Source: Nymphaea colorata
Taxonomy: Eukaryota; Streptophyta; Magnoliopsida; Nymphaeales; Nymphaeaceae
NCBI RefSeq assembly: GCF_008831285.2
Contig: NW_022204507.1
Coordinates: 6,344,174-6,408,173, forward strand
Direction: 5' to 3'
DNA: 64,000 nt
Position 1 is the first letter of the stretch, and each line of letters opens with the position of its first letter. A model generated the notes under the pieces. It had not been told where the DNA came from. It worked only from the letters and a program-made list of their open reading frames with translations, and did no database searches. Positions 44,865 to 57,440 of this stretch are shown here, piece after piece. Position numbers and translations under genes: made by a program.

Positions 44865-45206
44865 GGGCGAGTTGAAGGAGGTTCTTGCAGATCTCGACAA
44901 TCCCAATGGTGTGGTCTCCGATACAGATCATCATGAGCGTATCAAGAAGGTAACCCATTTCTGTTAGTTTCTGCATTTGATTTATGATCATGGTATCTCT
45001 ATCTCGATTGAAGAACCAATTGCTTAGGTTCATGAGAACATTTTCTTTGTCCACATGGAGAATTTTCCCTGTTAAGTTGCGTCGATTGGACGACGCTAGA
45101 GCATTACTATCCTGATCTTGATTCTGCTGCAAACTTTCATGAAATTTTCACGAGTCTATGTGGAAATCGCTTACGCATTAAGGATGTAGGCATCCTTGGA
45201 AGGTAA
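44865..45206 (+). pseudogene. Candidate exons of an unidentified gene
   Basis: A piece at 44861-44951 (GELKEVLADLDNPNGV, then SDTDHHERIKK) ends at AAG followed by GTAACC, a good splice donor. After a 75-90 bp AT-rich interval with TTGCTTAG as possible acceptor, a second piece (about 45079-45204: CVDWTTLEHYYPDLD, then SAANFHEIFTSLCGN, RLRIKDVGILGR) ends at AAGGTAAGTT, a near-perfect donor. The protein-like quality and two donors argue for real exons on the plus strand. The predicted join does not keep one frame without skipping a stop near 45007, so the locus may be a pseudogene or my acceptor may be wrong. I do not recognise the family. Confidence 0.4.
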
Positions 45207-47790
45207 GTTTCATTTTTCAATTTCTTTCTTTTTTGGGTTCATCATGTTTCGTTCGCTCGCTCTGGCTTTCCAAATTTCCATTTTTACTTGTATATTTATT
45301 ATTATTTTTCTTTTTTTTAACTCATTTTTAACTTTCCTTCGCCTTTTGGGTTTCCATTTTTTTTTTGTTTTGAGCAATGATTCTGAAAAGTTTTTTTCCC
45401 TCAATTCTAGTGCTTAATCGAATCAGAAGTTATGGTTTGCACCACTATTGTGTTAAAGGTTCATGTTAGATTATTTTGTTCTTTGTTTTTTTGTCGGGAA
45501 TCAATGTATGCATGGTAGGTGAAGTTCGAAGGTCTTCTAGATGTAGAATGAAATTGTTCTTTATTTACATTTCTTATAATTTAGGACTCAAGTTTGGTAT
45601 GCTTCATGTTTTCCACTTCAATCTTCTTCATTTTGAGGTAGTATTGGGGAGGATAAGACACTGCCAAGCAATGTTGTTGCTCTTCTGACTATACGTGCTG
45701 GATTCTATTGTTTCTCACATAAAAATTCAGGTTCACCTGAATATTTTGCAGAATTATTAGGTGCGAGTTCGATGTCTGTGTTCCGCCTCCACCTCTCTAC
45801 TTGTCGTTTGTATGTCCAATTTCAAATTTGGCATCGATTTCAGGTTACACTAGCTTTGCTTTCATTAGTGGATGGTTGGATGTTCAAATGAAAGGCATGT
45901 TTCCATTAGGCACCCGATTTTCAAGTTTGCCGTTGATTTCAGTCAAAGATGCAGCAATTGCGGCTATCGGTGTCAATTGAGGAAATAAATATGTATAACC
46001 ATGGAAAAAAAAAAACAGAAAAGATATGTGATAAAAAATAGAAAAATATACAAAGGAATCAAAGAGCGAGAGAGAGACGAGCTTGCCGGAGGGAGAGGGC
46101 CTTCGATGCGCATGCCTACCTGCCTCTATCCGGTGATATTTAGTTAAAGTGCTCAAAATACCGGTGACCCGTTGCACCGTTATAGGTCTACCACTCTATG
46201 CAAGCATTAGGGGCGAAACAATGCACCGTTTAGATCTTTGTGTATCATCCCCGGTATAGCTCTATAGCAAGTGTGTGAACCACCGATATAGTTCTGTAAC
46301 AGTTATCATCACCACCGCCGCCGCAAGTTATACATACATATGTCATCTTAAAGTCCAATAAATGAAATTTACATCCCACAAGAAAACACTTCTGGTATAA
46401 ACCTACTTAATGCTGATGATTTTTGTGATCTCAGAAGATTTGATTTTCTCATTATATTTTAAAACATTTGCATTTCAAAACCATAAGGCGTTGGACATCT
46501 TGTTATAATATGGTTAGGAGCATGAACACTATGGAATCTGGTCAAAAGGCCAACCAAAACAGCCTCCTAGGGATGTAGACTAACCCATTGGTAGTTGAAT
46601 ATTCATAGTTAAAATATTTGTAGCGACAAATGGAAAAAAAATCGTCTCTGGTTAAGACCTTTTAATTAGATACACAATATTTTGTTAACATATATGTGAG
46701 TTTATTGTAAATAAATTATTTAACATGTAGGAAAGCCTTGCACAAGGACAATTGTGTGTCAAGGATTTGTTATATTAATTTCCTTATGTTGATCTAAATA
46801 AACAAAACGGGTGGATTGCAAATATTTTTACCTCTTTCTCTTTTTCTCATTCCCTTTCTTATCATGGCCATCGCCTCCTTTCAACTCTTTATGCTCGTAG
46901 GTTTAGTCTACCATTTCTCAAAATTTAGAAATGCATTTGATTATGGTTGGATACGTAAATCTCATTAATTTGTTCGACTGTACACATCCAACAAGCACCT
47001 TATCTTTATACTAAAATAGCAAAACGCAAGGAAAATTTGCCATCCAAATTTTTTATGAAAATATGTGGCAGCTGGGCACGCAAGCCGGTAACATAGAGAA
47101 ATTGGAATTATATAAAAGAATCTGTCCATGTCCTGTAATGTGTGTCATTCTTTAGCAAACTCTATTTGGCTTACAAAATAGGTGTCAAACTTGATGATCT
47201 TATGTGATAATCAAACAAACATATATATGACACTTTTTTATCAAATTTTATTTAAATGCATTGGCATTGAAATGCCAAAACGGTGCATATATATCTGCTA
47301 AATTTGTGTTTGCTTGGACCTTGAAAATTGTAAAAGTAGAAAAAATCAGAATTCAATGTGTCGACTTTCTCAACGTTGGATAACTTCATGAATTATTTTG
47401 TGGTGAAATAAGAAAGTGCATTTTCTTTAAATATTTTAGACATATTTAAAAAGACACATATCGACTAAGAAAGAATAGGTTAAGATACATTTCCTTTTTC
47501 TGTTCATATATGAAGAATTAACTGAAAAACATCAGCCACCTTCTAAAATAACATGAGAAATTGTGTTAGGAGATGAAATCTCTCATATTTATTTTTTTGT
47601 TCACTCCACATTCTTTTTTATATTGGGGAAATCAACCATTGAATCATCTATCTTATTCAGTTGTTTGGTAACCGATTTTTACAGCTTTAGGAATCGCTGA
47701 AAACAGTTCTTCGAAACCTATGAAGGCAAACATGGGTGGATTTGCGGAAATAGAGAATGTGGATGAGTTGGTCGAATCACAATCCCCGAA
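45207..47790. other. No recognisable gene; AT-rich
   Basis: If the exons at 44.9-45.2 kb are real this begins with an intron. Long T runs (45232-45370) and AT-rich DNA follow, with no domain seen. A short purine-rich/low-complexity patch lies near 46000-46085. Confidence 0.4.
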
Positions 47791-47792
47791 AA

Positions 47793-47860
47793 CAGTGGCG
47801 TAGCCACATTGTGGCTGGTGTGGCCAGTTGTCCACACCAGCCTCTTAAACGTTTTTTATT
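47793..47860. mobile_element. Possible hAT terminus with hairpin
   Basis: CAGTGGCGTAGCCACATTGT starts a motif resembling the CAGTGGCGGAGCC ends of plant hAT-Tip100-type elements. It contains the perfect fold-back AGCCACATTGTGGCT, followed by CTGGTGTGGCCAG. No partner end or target duplication was found, so only one end is called. Confidence 0.35.
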
Positions 47861-47940
47861 TTAAAATAGCAATCTTAAATATTTATCTTTAATAAGGACT
47901 TCTAGCTAAATTAAATGGAAGGGAACTCTCATTAAAGAAT

Positions 47941-48156
47941 CTAGCTATTTTTTTTATCCACTTCATCTCTACTCATAATTATGAATGATTCTTCTATTGT
48001 TTTGTTACCTTCCAAACACATTTTTCTTTTCTTCCACATACCAACACTTTGTTCAATAGTCAAAGGAACAAAAAGTTCACTTGACTTACCTAAATTTTTC
48101 TTCAATTTAGCTGTCTCCTGTTTTTCTTTTTCAATTTTCTCAAGTAGCTTTGTCAA
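47941..48156 (-). other. Short lysine-rich coiled-coil-like ORF
   Basis: A 71-codon minus-strand frame with a charged helical start (KLLEKIEKEKQETAKLKKN). Its position just inside the possible hAT end raises the chance that it is element-derived. No family is recognised, and the plus strand is open over the same bases, so it may be compositional. Confidence 0.25.
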
Positions 48157-48259
48157 TTTTTGGGCATGTCTGATTCCTTGGGCACAAATGTGTAAGAAAT
48201 GTGCTTTAACACTTGTATATGAACCAGTGAATCATCCATTGCAGAGCTTACATAAGAAT

Positions 48260-48700
48260 TGTGCATAACCTCCACCACCAGGATGAGGAGGGTGAGAAGG
48301 GTGAGAAGGAGGAAGAAGCAGTTACAAGAAGCAATCGAAGAGGGGAATAGATGATTCTAGAGAATCTGATGGTGTCGACCATTTCGAAGAGGAATAAGAA
48401 GCAGAAAAAGGTCTCAACTCTGATTAATCTGAATGCAGCAATGACTTGGAAGAGGAGGAAGAAGAGGTGGATGAAACAGAGGACACCACTGATGCTAATG
48501 AATCCGAAAAATCTGAAGACAGTGAAGAGGCAGAAGGCGGAGAACAAGAGATTAAGGGAAATTGCTAATTGGGTGTCACCAGAGCAAGTGACTAAGGAAA
48601 AGTGGCACCATACTCTAAAGAGGAACGACTTGATGGTATTTGGAGATGACACAGAAAAACGTGTCACAGTAGAGAGACAGATGCTTTCGTTGCAACTTTC
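48260..48700 (+). pseudogene. Degenerate acidic/lysine-rich coding fragment
   Basis: One plus frame (48351-48782) is Lys/Arg-rich and includes ENKRLREIANWVSPEQVTKE followed by KWHHTLKRNDLMVFGDDTEK. The neighbouring frame over 48350-48550 is strongly Asp/Glu-rich (NDLEEEEEEVDETEDTTD) with scattered stops. The acidic frame followed by the REIANWVSPEQ part looks like one protein with a frameshift near 48540, as in many nuclear/nucleolar proteins, but I cannot name it. The antisense open frame (48248-48667) is a shadow. Confidence 0.35.
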
Positions 48701-51700
48701 CCTTCTATTTTCCTATTGGTTCTTTTGCTTGGTGCTTGTGCAGTACAAGAGAGTAATTTTTGAATTTCTTCTTTCTTCTTGAGGAATCATTTTCTTTCAT
48801 CAAAATGGAACGTAGATGATTACCTCCACAGTTCTCAACTGCTTCAAACTCTTTACTACCGCAGTTGACCCAGTATGACAAGGCAAAATAGTTCATGCAA
48901 GTAATGCCTTCATATTTTTAACTTGGTACTAGTCATATGACTAGACACCAACTTATACTGATGAAATCCATGTTTTCTCACCCAGGATATCGATGCTGCC
49001 ATTGTGTCCTTATAATATATATGCACACACACACACACACACAACATCATTAATATATACAAACAAAATTTTGTATTATCCCAATAATATTATCTACAAA
49101 CTGGAAATTAAGTTACACAATTGACATGAAAACCAATTAACAGACATGCACCTAATGCTCATCATCCATGGACTTCTTTAACATCCATGCCTGGTGAGCT
49201 GTGACGGCCATGGTGGTCTTCCGATGGTCTTCTCTGTCTACCTGATCCTGACCTGCTTTGGCTTGTTAGGGAGGATGACAATCTACTAACATTCCAAGGC
49301 TTATTTTGCAGCTAGTCTGAAATGACATGGAGGCCATAAAACTTGGCTGCACCTTGCGTACTGGCCATGGCTGCTGTATCATGCATGTTTTGTACAAGAT
49401 GCAGCTTAACAGCACAAAATTTGATCATGATGGGGTAGGCAATGATCATGAAGAAAAGAATGCCTAGATCAATCTGTCTTGAATTCTCATGAGCAAACAA
49501 TATAAAAGCTAAAAGAGAATTGTTAGATAAAGAAACAAGGATTTCCAACACATTTTCAAATACAGAAACTTGGATTTGAGGACAGACTGTGAGCAAAGTA
49601 ACTGTTGTGATCATGCCTGACATGATCAGATACAAAAACTAGGATTTGAGGACACATGGTCATTACATCTGCAATGAGAAATGGTTGTGAATATTAAATG
49701 ATTTGAGCAAAACTATGCATAAAACTTGTTACCTTGAAAATTTGGTTCTTATTTTGCAACAAAATTCGAAAAAAATAACTTTTTTCACGTATCTATAGTT
49801 GCTTGAAGAGGACACATGGTGAGTGAAGAACAAAAAGAGACACCATTAGAACAATAGATAATAACATCAATGCAAGATAACTATTTGGTTCAAAACCTCA
49901 GCATTGACAAGCTGCAAAAGAAGCTGACCGAGAATTTTTAAAAAAAAAATGGAAAGGAGGCCTAATGAATAAGAGAAAGACTCAACTCTGAATATATTGG
50001 CAGCTATTGGCTGCAAAAATTCCAAAAATGAATGTTTTTTGGCTGCCAAGCATAACATGTTTGCAATATGGGCCAATATATTCAAATGCAAATTGCGATC
50101 ATTTGATTATATTCATTATATCAAACATGTGTGCACACTTGAGAGATTCATGGTGAGGATACTTTTGAGTGAAAGTAAGCTTGATGAAAACTTTAGAGAT
50201 GGTGCTGTAATTGCATTATCAACCAACACTTAATCTTATCAAAGACTTTTGCAGAGAGGAACAAGCATTAAAACTAGTCTAAACTTAGTGAAGCTGGAAA
50301 TTTCAAAGATCCAATACAAAAAAAATGATGTACACCTCCTCCGAAAGAAAAAATGATGGTCAAGAAGAAGCACATAATAGTTTCACTACGAACAAAAACC
50401 GGAAGCCCAATAAACAGACAATTCAATTATTTTTTTTTCCTGATTTAAGATAAGCTAAAATAACTACACCATGTAACAGACCTTTAGAGGAGAGAAGAGT
50501 TTGAGAGACAAGTTTATTAGGGCCAAGGCTTCTCCAGTTCGAGCAACTGCATCTGCACTTAAGCCAATACTTTCGAAGAATTCATGTCAACCTGCTACAC
50601 AATTAAAGTGGCTGAATGTAAGAATTCAAAAGATTGGTGAGCACTAATAAAACCAGCAAGAAGCACATTTTGTCAACTTCTGTGGCTAAAATTTAACAAA
50701 CGTATGTCCCTTTCTCAAGGACTTGAAGAAGAATTTAAAGTACCACTGTATCAAAACATGGTCATAACAAATAAAACAGTTTACCAAGCCTCACTGTATT
50801 AGGATCTGGGTCCAATCTTTTTTCTATTAGTGCAGTTGCTTCATAGGAAAACTATGAAGGACAAAAAAAATCTACTGCACTGATCTGTAGAAGAGCCAAA
50901 AACAAAACTATTACCTTCTAACTTAAAACCCTTAATGGTATGATAGAACACATTCTTTCTAATTTAAAAACACAAGATCCATATTGCCATGAAACTTCTG
51001 ACGGGACAGGGCCATTTATCAGAATTGTTGCAAATAAAAGGACTCTGAAATATATGATCCTAATATTGGCATCAAGTAACTTAAGATTTATAGATTTATA
51101 AAATCACAGCCTTATACCAGTGGGCCCAACAAAAAAAAAAGAAAAAAAAAACAAAAAAGGCAGAAAAAGATTAAAGAAAAATTTTGCATCAAGTGTGCAG
51201 AAAAAAAAAATAAGTTCAATTATGGGGAACTCCATAGTCCATTCCATGAAACATGGTAATATCAAACAATAAGGACCAAGAACAGTGCAAAGAATTCATC
51301 CACATGTAAAACATTGCCAAAACATAGGAATTAAAGTTGAAGGCAGCAAGCCTTCCAACACATTCTATTTGAAGAAAAGAACAACAAAGCACTTGAAGCC
51401 AGTGATACATGGCCGAAAATACAGGGAGACATATTCAGGCATAAGAAGAGCAGAATCCATTATAGAAGAACGAGCTTCATAACAAACAAGGACATTTTTA
51501 TTTACCTTTACTTAAAGTAACTCTGAATGGCATCAAACACCAAATCGCTTACCTAGTCAAGAAGGGAAAAACAAAAGACTCTCTTAGAAAATGCTTAAAA
51601 CCAATTGTAAAGAATGGATGATCATGCTAAGAAGATCAATATTAGAGAAGGAAAAAAAAAAGATTAGTAACACTGTAAACATGAACAACATGTGTCTTTA

Positions 51701-52517
51701 TCCGAGCATCATTCTTTGCAGACATGGTAATTGATGTAATAAAGACTGGGATTCCAATTCACGAATCAACAAACAAAAAACTTCCAAAAGCACATACAAA
51801 AAATAATTCCAATTAAAAAACATGGAACCAGCCAATGTTTTTAATAGAAAACTTTGAACCTGGCAAGTATAAATACCTAACAATCTAAATAAATACACCG
51901 AGGAGAAAAGGTGTGATCTAAAACAATAACACCAAACTGCCAAAATTAAGTACTCAAAAAGTTCTTTAAACATCAAAATACCAGTATAAGCTGATCCTGT
52001 TACGTCATCCAAACATACCAGAAACAAAAACCTAAAGTTTCACGAAGACCCCACCGAAAAAACAGAATGAAACATATTCTTTAAAAAAAGAAGCAAAAAA
52101 AAGGGAAACGAAAAACAAGAAAACCTAAACTGTAGCTAGGGCTACAAATTTTAAGTCAAGAACTCTGAACAGTTAACCCCCTCCCCACCAAATTGAGAAA
52201 TGGTTTCTATGTTCTTACCCTGCCAGTTGTAGCTTACCCTTGGTCGATGGTGTCAGGACTCAAGCAGCTGGCAGGCTGGGATTTCCAATGACCCCCCACC
52301 ACGTCCAACTTGGACGCCCTCCCACAACCTACACACTGATTTCTCCTCCCCTCCATCCTCCCACCACATACTGACTGAGAAGAAATAAATAGAAAGAAAG
52401 CAAGAGAGAGAGAGAGAGAGAGAACAAAAGGAAACTGAAAAGTGGAAAGCAGAGTTTTGCCACCTGAGACAAGCGAGTCAGAAAAAATCAAGTTGGGAAA
52501 CTGTTTTCTCAATTAAA
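48701..52517. other. No recognisable gene; possible minus-strand non-coding transcript
   Basis: No conserved domain on either strand. A CA microsatellite is at 49024-49043 and a GA run at about 52403-52425. Several minus-strand splice-donor-like words (complements of GTAAG at about 52216 and 52236, 51552, 50911, 49731), A-rich plus strand and a C-rich patch at 52280-52370 would be compatible with a spliced minus-strand transcript with its 5' end near 52.45 kb. This is only a suggestion. Confidence 0.3.
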
Positions 52518-52667
52518 AATCGAGTCGGTGACATTTTCGAGCCGAGACGAGCTTTGACAGTTCGAGTTCAGTGAACTCGAACTTGACTCGATTATTTGAA
52601 CGAGTCGACTCATGAACTCGAGCTCGACTTGTTCAACAAATGATGCAGCTCGAACTCGTTTAAGCAT
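52518..52667. repeat. CGAGCTCGAACTCG-type degenerate repeat
   Basis: About 150 bp of overlapping GAGTCGA / GAACTCGA / GAGCTCGA words in both orientations (for example CATGAACTCGAGCTCGACTT at 52612). This texture is characteristic of common plant non-autonomous repeats. No clear terminal inverted repeats were delimited. Confidence 0.6.
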
Positions 52668-53364
52668 TATTTGATGTACTTGAATTTAGTTATGTTTTGC
52701 TCTTCTTTTCCTGTGTCTTTCTTCGTTCGCAATTGATTGATTGAGATGATAAGCCTATTGGAATTATTTAATGTTTAATCTTTGTAGAGAGACTATGGTG
52801 AAGAATGTTTGGGATTTTTGTATCCGTTGGGCTTCTAGTGGCAGGACTTATGGTACGGGGTTCAGTATGCCCATGGATTAGATGTATTCGTGAGTGCTCT
52901 ATTCGTTCTTGTTCTCCATTCTTGGACATGGAAAAAGTCTTTCCAACAACTGTTTTGGTGTAGAACTCTGGGAATTCTGATTGGATTGCTAGTTTGGGTG
53001 ATAGAGTCGTGGAAACATCGTTTAGTGTGTTTGTATTTGATGCAATAGGATTTTTCAAGTTTCCCTTTAGATTATCGCTCTTGAATTCATTGGTTTTGGG
53101 CGATGGGTATGTTTTCCTGATAACTTTGTGCACTGTTTGTATCATCTTATTTGGATCGATCGATCAATCATTCTCTTGCTCAAGTATGTTTGTTCTATAA
53201 AAGACCATTCATCCTTGATAACGTCATTTCTTGTGATCTGTTCCTTTGACAATTTTGTCTGACAATCTTCCTAGGGTTGATGGTGAATATCTACGTCTTT
53301 CTGTTTCTCTCTCTCCAAAATTTCGCACAGCTCACTTGGCAATTCATTTCTAGCCATTTCAGCC
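52668..53364. repeat. Duplicated intergenic sequence, left copy, 5' part
   Basis: Matches 60350-61020 in the same orientation. Shared anchors are TTGATGTACTTGAATTTAGT-like starts, GTGAAGAATGTTTGGGATTT, CCGTTGGGCTTC, TGGATTAGATGTATTC and AATATCTACGTCTTTCTG, ending in a CT run and CCAGCTCAC. The match breaks exactly where the Copia element begins (53365) and resumes after it (58511). The open frames on both strands are not conserved as protein between copies. Confidence 0.8.
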
Positions 53365-53862
53365 TGATAACACACCAGCTCACTCCAAAAAATCAGGTGC
53401 GTCTTCAACGGTTCATAACTCCAGACATCAGGCATGGATCATGACTGCAGGAAATCGGGTGTAACTAATATGGCAGGAAATCAAATCAGCCACAAGAGTC
53501 AAGAGACCAAAATGCATCTTGATAAGGCTCCAGCAATAAATTAGAATTCCAGCAAATTAAGAGCAATAAATATGGAAGCAAAGCCAATCAGATGACCAAC
53601 AAAAACGCCTCTTCACAATGATGAAAGATTTTGGGAGAATGTCAGTTTCTCCTATTCAAAACCAAAGGAGAAATTCAAGGAAACTAATTGTACGCCCATA
53701 GAAACTGATTCAAATTCGAATCAGACATAGCAATGTATAAATTCTGTGCTAAGAGAGCCAGATCATCATGAAATTGGTGACTGAGTCGTGGAGTAGGAAT
53801 TTTTCTTCCGAACCACGTTAATTTCTTTTGTTCATCATCTTCATCATTCTTTCTTTTATAAC
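53365..53862 (+). repeat. 5' LTR of Copia-C
   Basis: 498 bp, starting TGATAACACACC. A TATA-like GTATAAAT lies at about 53735. The right end is set by alignment to the 3' LTR; the terminal bases here read AC instead of CA. Confidence 0.85.
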
Positions 53863-54018
53863 TTTGACCGGCAAATTGCGAGAAGCCGGCATTTTACAAG
53901 TGCCGCAACTACTGTCGGTAACTCGCCATGTGGCGTTGGATTCGGGCAACTGTCTAGTATTTTTGGACAAATTTTCAGATTTTTTGGACAATCTTGTGAA
54001 GAGATACAAAATTTACAA

Positions 54019-55443
54019 GTGTCGCAGGTCTTCAACATGTCGACATCCGCAACAAATTCGGTAGCTAAGTACCCCTATCCTTCCACTGTAAATGTGGCTA
54101 TTTTTGTTTCAATCAAACTATCACACAAGAATTTCTTCTTGTGGAAAACAAAAATTCTTGGTCTCATAGAAAGCCAAGATTTGCTTGGGTTTATTGATGG
54201 TACGATTCTCACGCCATCTTCTACCATTGAATCCTTTGAAAATGGTGAAACCGTGAGAAGACCAAACCCTGAATATTCTGCTTGGAAAAAATCAGACTGT
54301 CTTCTAAGAGGATGGCTTACTGGGTCTCTCACATAAGAAGTCCTTGGGCTTGTCGTGGGACTTGAAACCTCTGAACATGTATGGAAAACCTAGACAAGAG
54401 CAATTGCTCGTGAGTCAAAGGACAGAGAAATCGTGCTGACAAGAAAACTACAACTCCTCTGCAAACAAGATAAACCTTTGACTGAATATGTTACTGGTTT
54501 CAAGGCTATATGTGATGAACTTGTAGCGATTGGGAAGCCTCTTGAGGATGACGACAAAGTCTTTTGGCTTGTTAACGGTCTCGGACCAGGATATGAGTCG
54601 TTCATGACTTCTATCCTCAAGCCGCCGATTCCCTCATATCTTGATGCAGTGTCACTACTTCAAGGGCACGAAACAGTGAAGGACTTACATGTGGGAGAGA
54701 CTAGGTTGAACAACCAATTGGCCTTCTTCACGCAACAGTCCAACAATCAAACCAACAGAAAACGATACAACAATAGTTGGTGCAATACCAATAGCAACAA
54801 TAGTCGGTTCAACTCCAAGGGACGTGGGTTCAATCTAGCAACTCGGACTCGAAATCAGCAAGGATCGGCCAATGGAGAGACGAACAAATCCAAGGTACCA
54901 TGTCAGATTTGTGGCCTAAATAATCATAATGCCTTTAAATGTTATCACAGGTTTGATCATGCTTATCAACCACGTGATATGCCACGGGCATTCACTGCTA
55001 TGAAAATCACTGATCCTACTAATCGAGACTGGTTTCCTGACACCCGAGCAAGTTCTCATGTGACCGATGATCCAGGTAAACTCAAAAGATGCATTCCATA
55101 TAAAGGAACAAACAAAATCATGGTAGGAAATGGCCAACATCTTGGTACTACACATTTTGGAGTTGCCGATATCCATGTGGGAAATCGCACAATTCCTCTC
55201 GACAACGTTCTTGTTGTGTCCGACATCAAGAAAAATCTTATTTCAGTTAGTCAACTCACTTCTACTATGTCTTATGTGTTTGAATTCCCTTCAAATTTCT
55301 TTGCTATTAAGGACAAGGAGACCAGTGAAGTGACTAAAACAAGGTCCAGAGAAGGCGATCTATATGCTCCCAAGCCAAAACCAAAGAATGTGTTCTTTTC
55401 AACACGATTGCAATCAGCTCCTTTTGAAGTGTGGCATGGATGA
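54019..55443 (+). pseudogene. Copia-C gag and protease
   Basis: One frame with in-frame stops TAA 54334-54336, TAG 54391-54393 and TGA 55441-55443. The gag N-terminus has KYPYPSTVNVAIFVSIKL and LIESQDLLGFIDG. The UBN2 core has LQLLCKQDKPLTEYVTGFKA and FWLVNGLGPGYESFMTS. The zinc knuckle is CQICGLNNHNAFKC (about 54901-54942). The protease active site is altered: WFPDTRASSH where DSGAS is expected (about 55030). IMVGNGQHLGTTHFG and LISVSQLTS follow. The TGA falls in the pre-integrase WHG-LGH motif, at an Arg that could be a CGA. The gag N-terminus is related to that of the remnant at 1-1051. Confidence 0.9.
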
Positions 55444-56558
55444 CTTGGTCATCTACATCATAAAGTGTTAGAGTTTATGAGTGCAAATAAGTTGATTATA
55501 GTGACAGGAAATTTGCCTAAATCTTTTACTTGTGCTAGTTGTCAGATGGGAAAGGCGTGCAGTGCAGCCTTCCATTTCTTTCTACTGATGATGACTGTGA
55601 TTCTTTATTTACTAAAGTGCATTGTGACTTATGGGGACTGGCTCCTATTGCATCTTGCTAGAATCTAAGATATTATGATTTGTTTGTGGATCAATTCTCT
55701 AAATATTCATGGACTTATCCCTAAAACAAAAATCTGAATTTTTTTCCAAATTTCTTGAATTTCACAAAATGATTCAAACACAATTTGATGCAAAGCTTAG
55801 AGTTTTTCAAGGTGATGAAGGGGCGAGTTTAACAGTTCGATTCTTACAGATTATTTAAAGAAGAAAAACATCAAACATTAAAAATCTTGTCCTAAGATGC
55901 CAGAGCAAAATGGTATGGTGGAAAGAAAACATAGATCGGTTATAGAATTAGGTCTTACTATGTATTTCATAGTCATCTTCCAGCTCAATATTGGGTTGAG
56001 GCTTTTTCCACTGCAGTTTGGCTTATCAACCGACTTCCATCACAAGTTTTACACATGCAAAGTCCGTATGAGTTGCATTTCAAGAAACGGCCTGATTATT
56101 CTTGTCTTCACGCTTTTGGATCTAGATGCTATCCTTACCTTAGAGGACATACAAATCATATGTCTCACCCCAAGTCATTACCTTGTGTGTTTCTTGGATA
56201 TAGCAACCATCGTGAAGGGTATAGATGTCTATATCCTCCCACTGGACGTGTATATATCTCCCGTCATGTCATGTTTGATGAAACCCATTTTCTGTACAAC
56301 AACACCATGCCAACTCCTAGGCCCACAACCTCTAATGCTGACTTTGTATCTTTTTCAGATTCGTCCAATGAGCCTCATCTTGAATCTCAACGTCTAGCCC
56401 AAATGCATAATACCGAAGACCCTTCTCCTATGCCACCTATACCTATACCAGCCCCTACATCACCTCTCCAACTCGAGCCACCCAGTTCACCATTAGTCCC
56501 ATCAACTATCTCCTCCTCAACTCATTTTATGACTACTCGATCCAAATCAGCATCATAA
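55444..56558 (+). pseudogene. Copia-C pre-integrase and integrase
   Basis: LGHLHHKVLEFMSANKL and CASCQMGKA continue the pre-integrase domain in frame to about 55560. A frameshift then moves the core into another frame (KVHCDLWGLAPIASC, first Asp; FVDQFSKYSWTYP). The second acidic motif is degraded to QGDEGAS-like sequence near 55810. MPEQNGMVERKHRS (55897) carries the Glu region. A further shift near 55960 precedes QSPYELHFKKRPDYSCLHAF, CVFLGYSNHREGYRCLYP and VYISRHVMFDETHFLY, then a Pro/Ser-rich linker ending at TAA 56556-56558. Not active. Confidence 0.88.
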
Positions 56559-56589
56559 AACCTAATCCTAAGTATGCCTTTACCAGCTC

Positions 56590-57440
56590 ATCCATTCCAA
56601 TTGAAAAATCACATTACTCCCTTGCCCTCAAACACCCAGGCTGGTATCAGGCTATGAAAGATGAAATGGTTGCTTTACAGGAAAACCATACTTGGGATCT
56701 CGTGCCTCGTACACCAAACATGCATGTGATCGGGAGCCGCTGGGTCTTCAAAACTAAACTCAAAGGAGATGGGCAGATTGAACGGCTCAAAACGGGTCTC
56801 GTAGCACAAGGATATAACCAGGTTCAAGGTCTGGACTTCTTGGAAACCTTCTCACAAGTGGTAAAATTTGCTACTATAAGAATCGTTCTTAGTCTTGTCC
56901 TCGCATTTAATTGCCCTCGAGCTTTTTATGGATTGAAACAAGCACCTCAGGCGTGGTATGACAGATTTGCTCAATTTCTATTCCCTATGGACTTCCATGC
57001 TAGTGTCACCAATCTGTCTCTCTTTGTTCGCAGACAAGAAAAATCTATCACTATTCTATTACTGTAAGTTGATGACATCATTCTTACAGGAAATTCACAT
57101 TCATTTATAATGTCATTCCTCGTCACCGTCAGACAACAATTTGCTATGAATGATCTGGGTGATCTGAATTACTTCTTGGGAATTCAAGTTGCAAGGACTT
57201 CCAATGGCTTGTTTATGCATCAGTCTAGATATGCTCAAGACATTATTTCTAGAGTGCAAATGCAGCAATGTAAAATAGTGAGCGCACCTATTACTATTGG
57301 TTCCAAATCTCCTGAGGAAATTGATCCTCCTTATTCCAATGCTACCGCATATCAAAGTCTTGTAGGTGTACTTCATACTTGACCCTTACACAGCCAGATC
57401 TCTCCTATGCAGTCAATTTTGCATGTCAATTCATGCATGC
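56590..57440 (+). pseudogene. Copia-C reverse transcriptase with palm deletion
   Basis: It starts with WYQAMKDEMVALQENHTWDL (about 56643-56702) and GSRWVFKTKLKGDGQIERLK. After IRIVLSLVLAFN the frame jumps directly to RAFYGLKQAPQAWYDRF, so about 40-50 residues containing the first catalytic Asp (QLDVxNAF motif) are deleted near 56913. The YVDD box reads stop-VDD (TAA at 57065-57067, a single change from TAT). DLGDLNYFLGIQVARTSNGL and SAPITIGSKSPEE follow to another stop at 57380-57382. Two catalytic elements are lost. Confidence 0.9.

Noticed and set aside
48248-48667. 139-codon minus-strand frame
   Set aside because: Antisense shadow of the acidic/lysine-rich fragment; hydrophobic Phe/Leu/Ser composition mirrors GAA/GAG-rich DNA.
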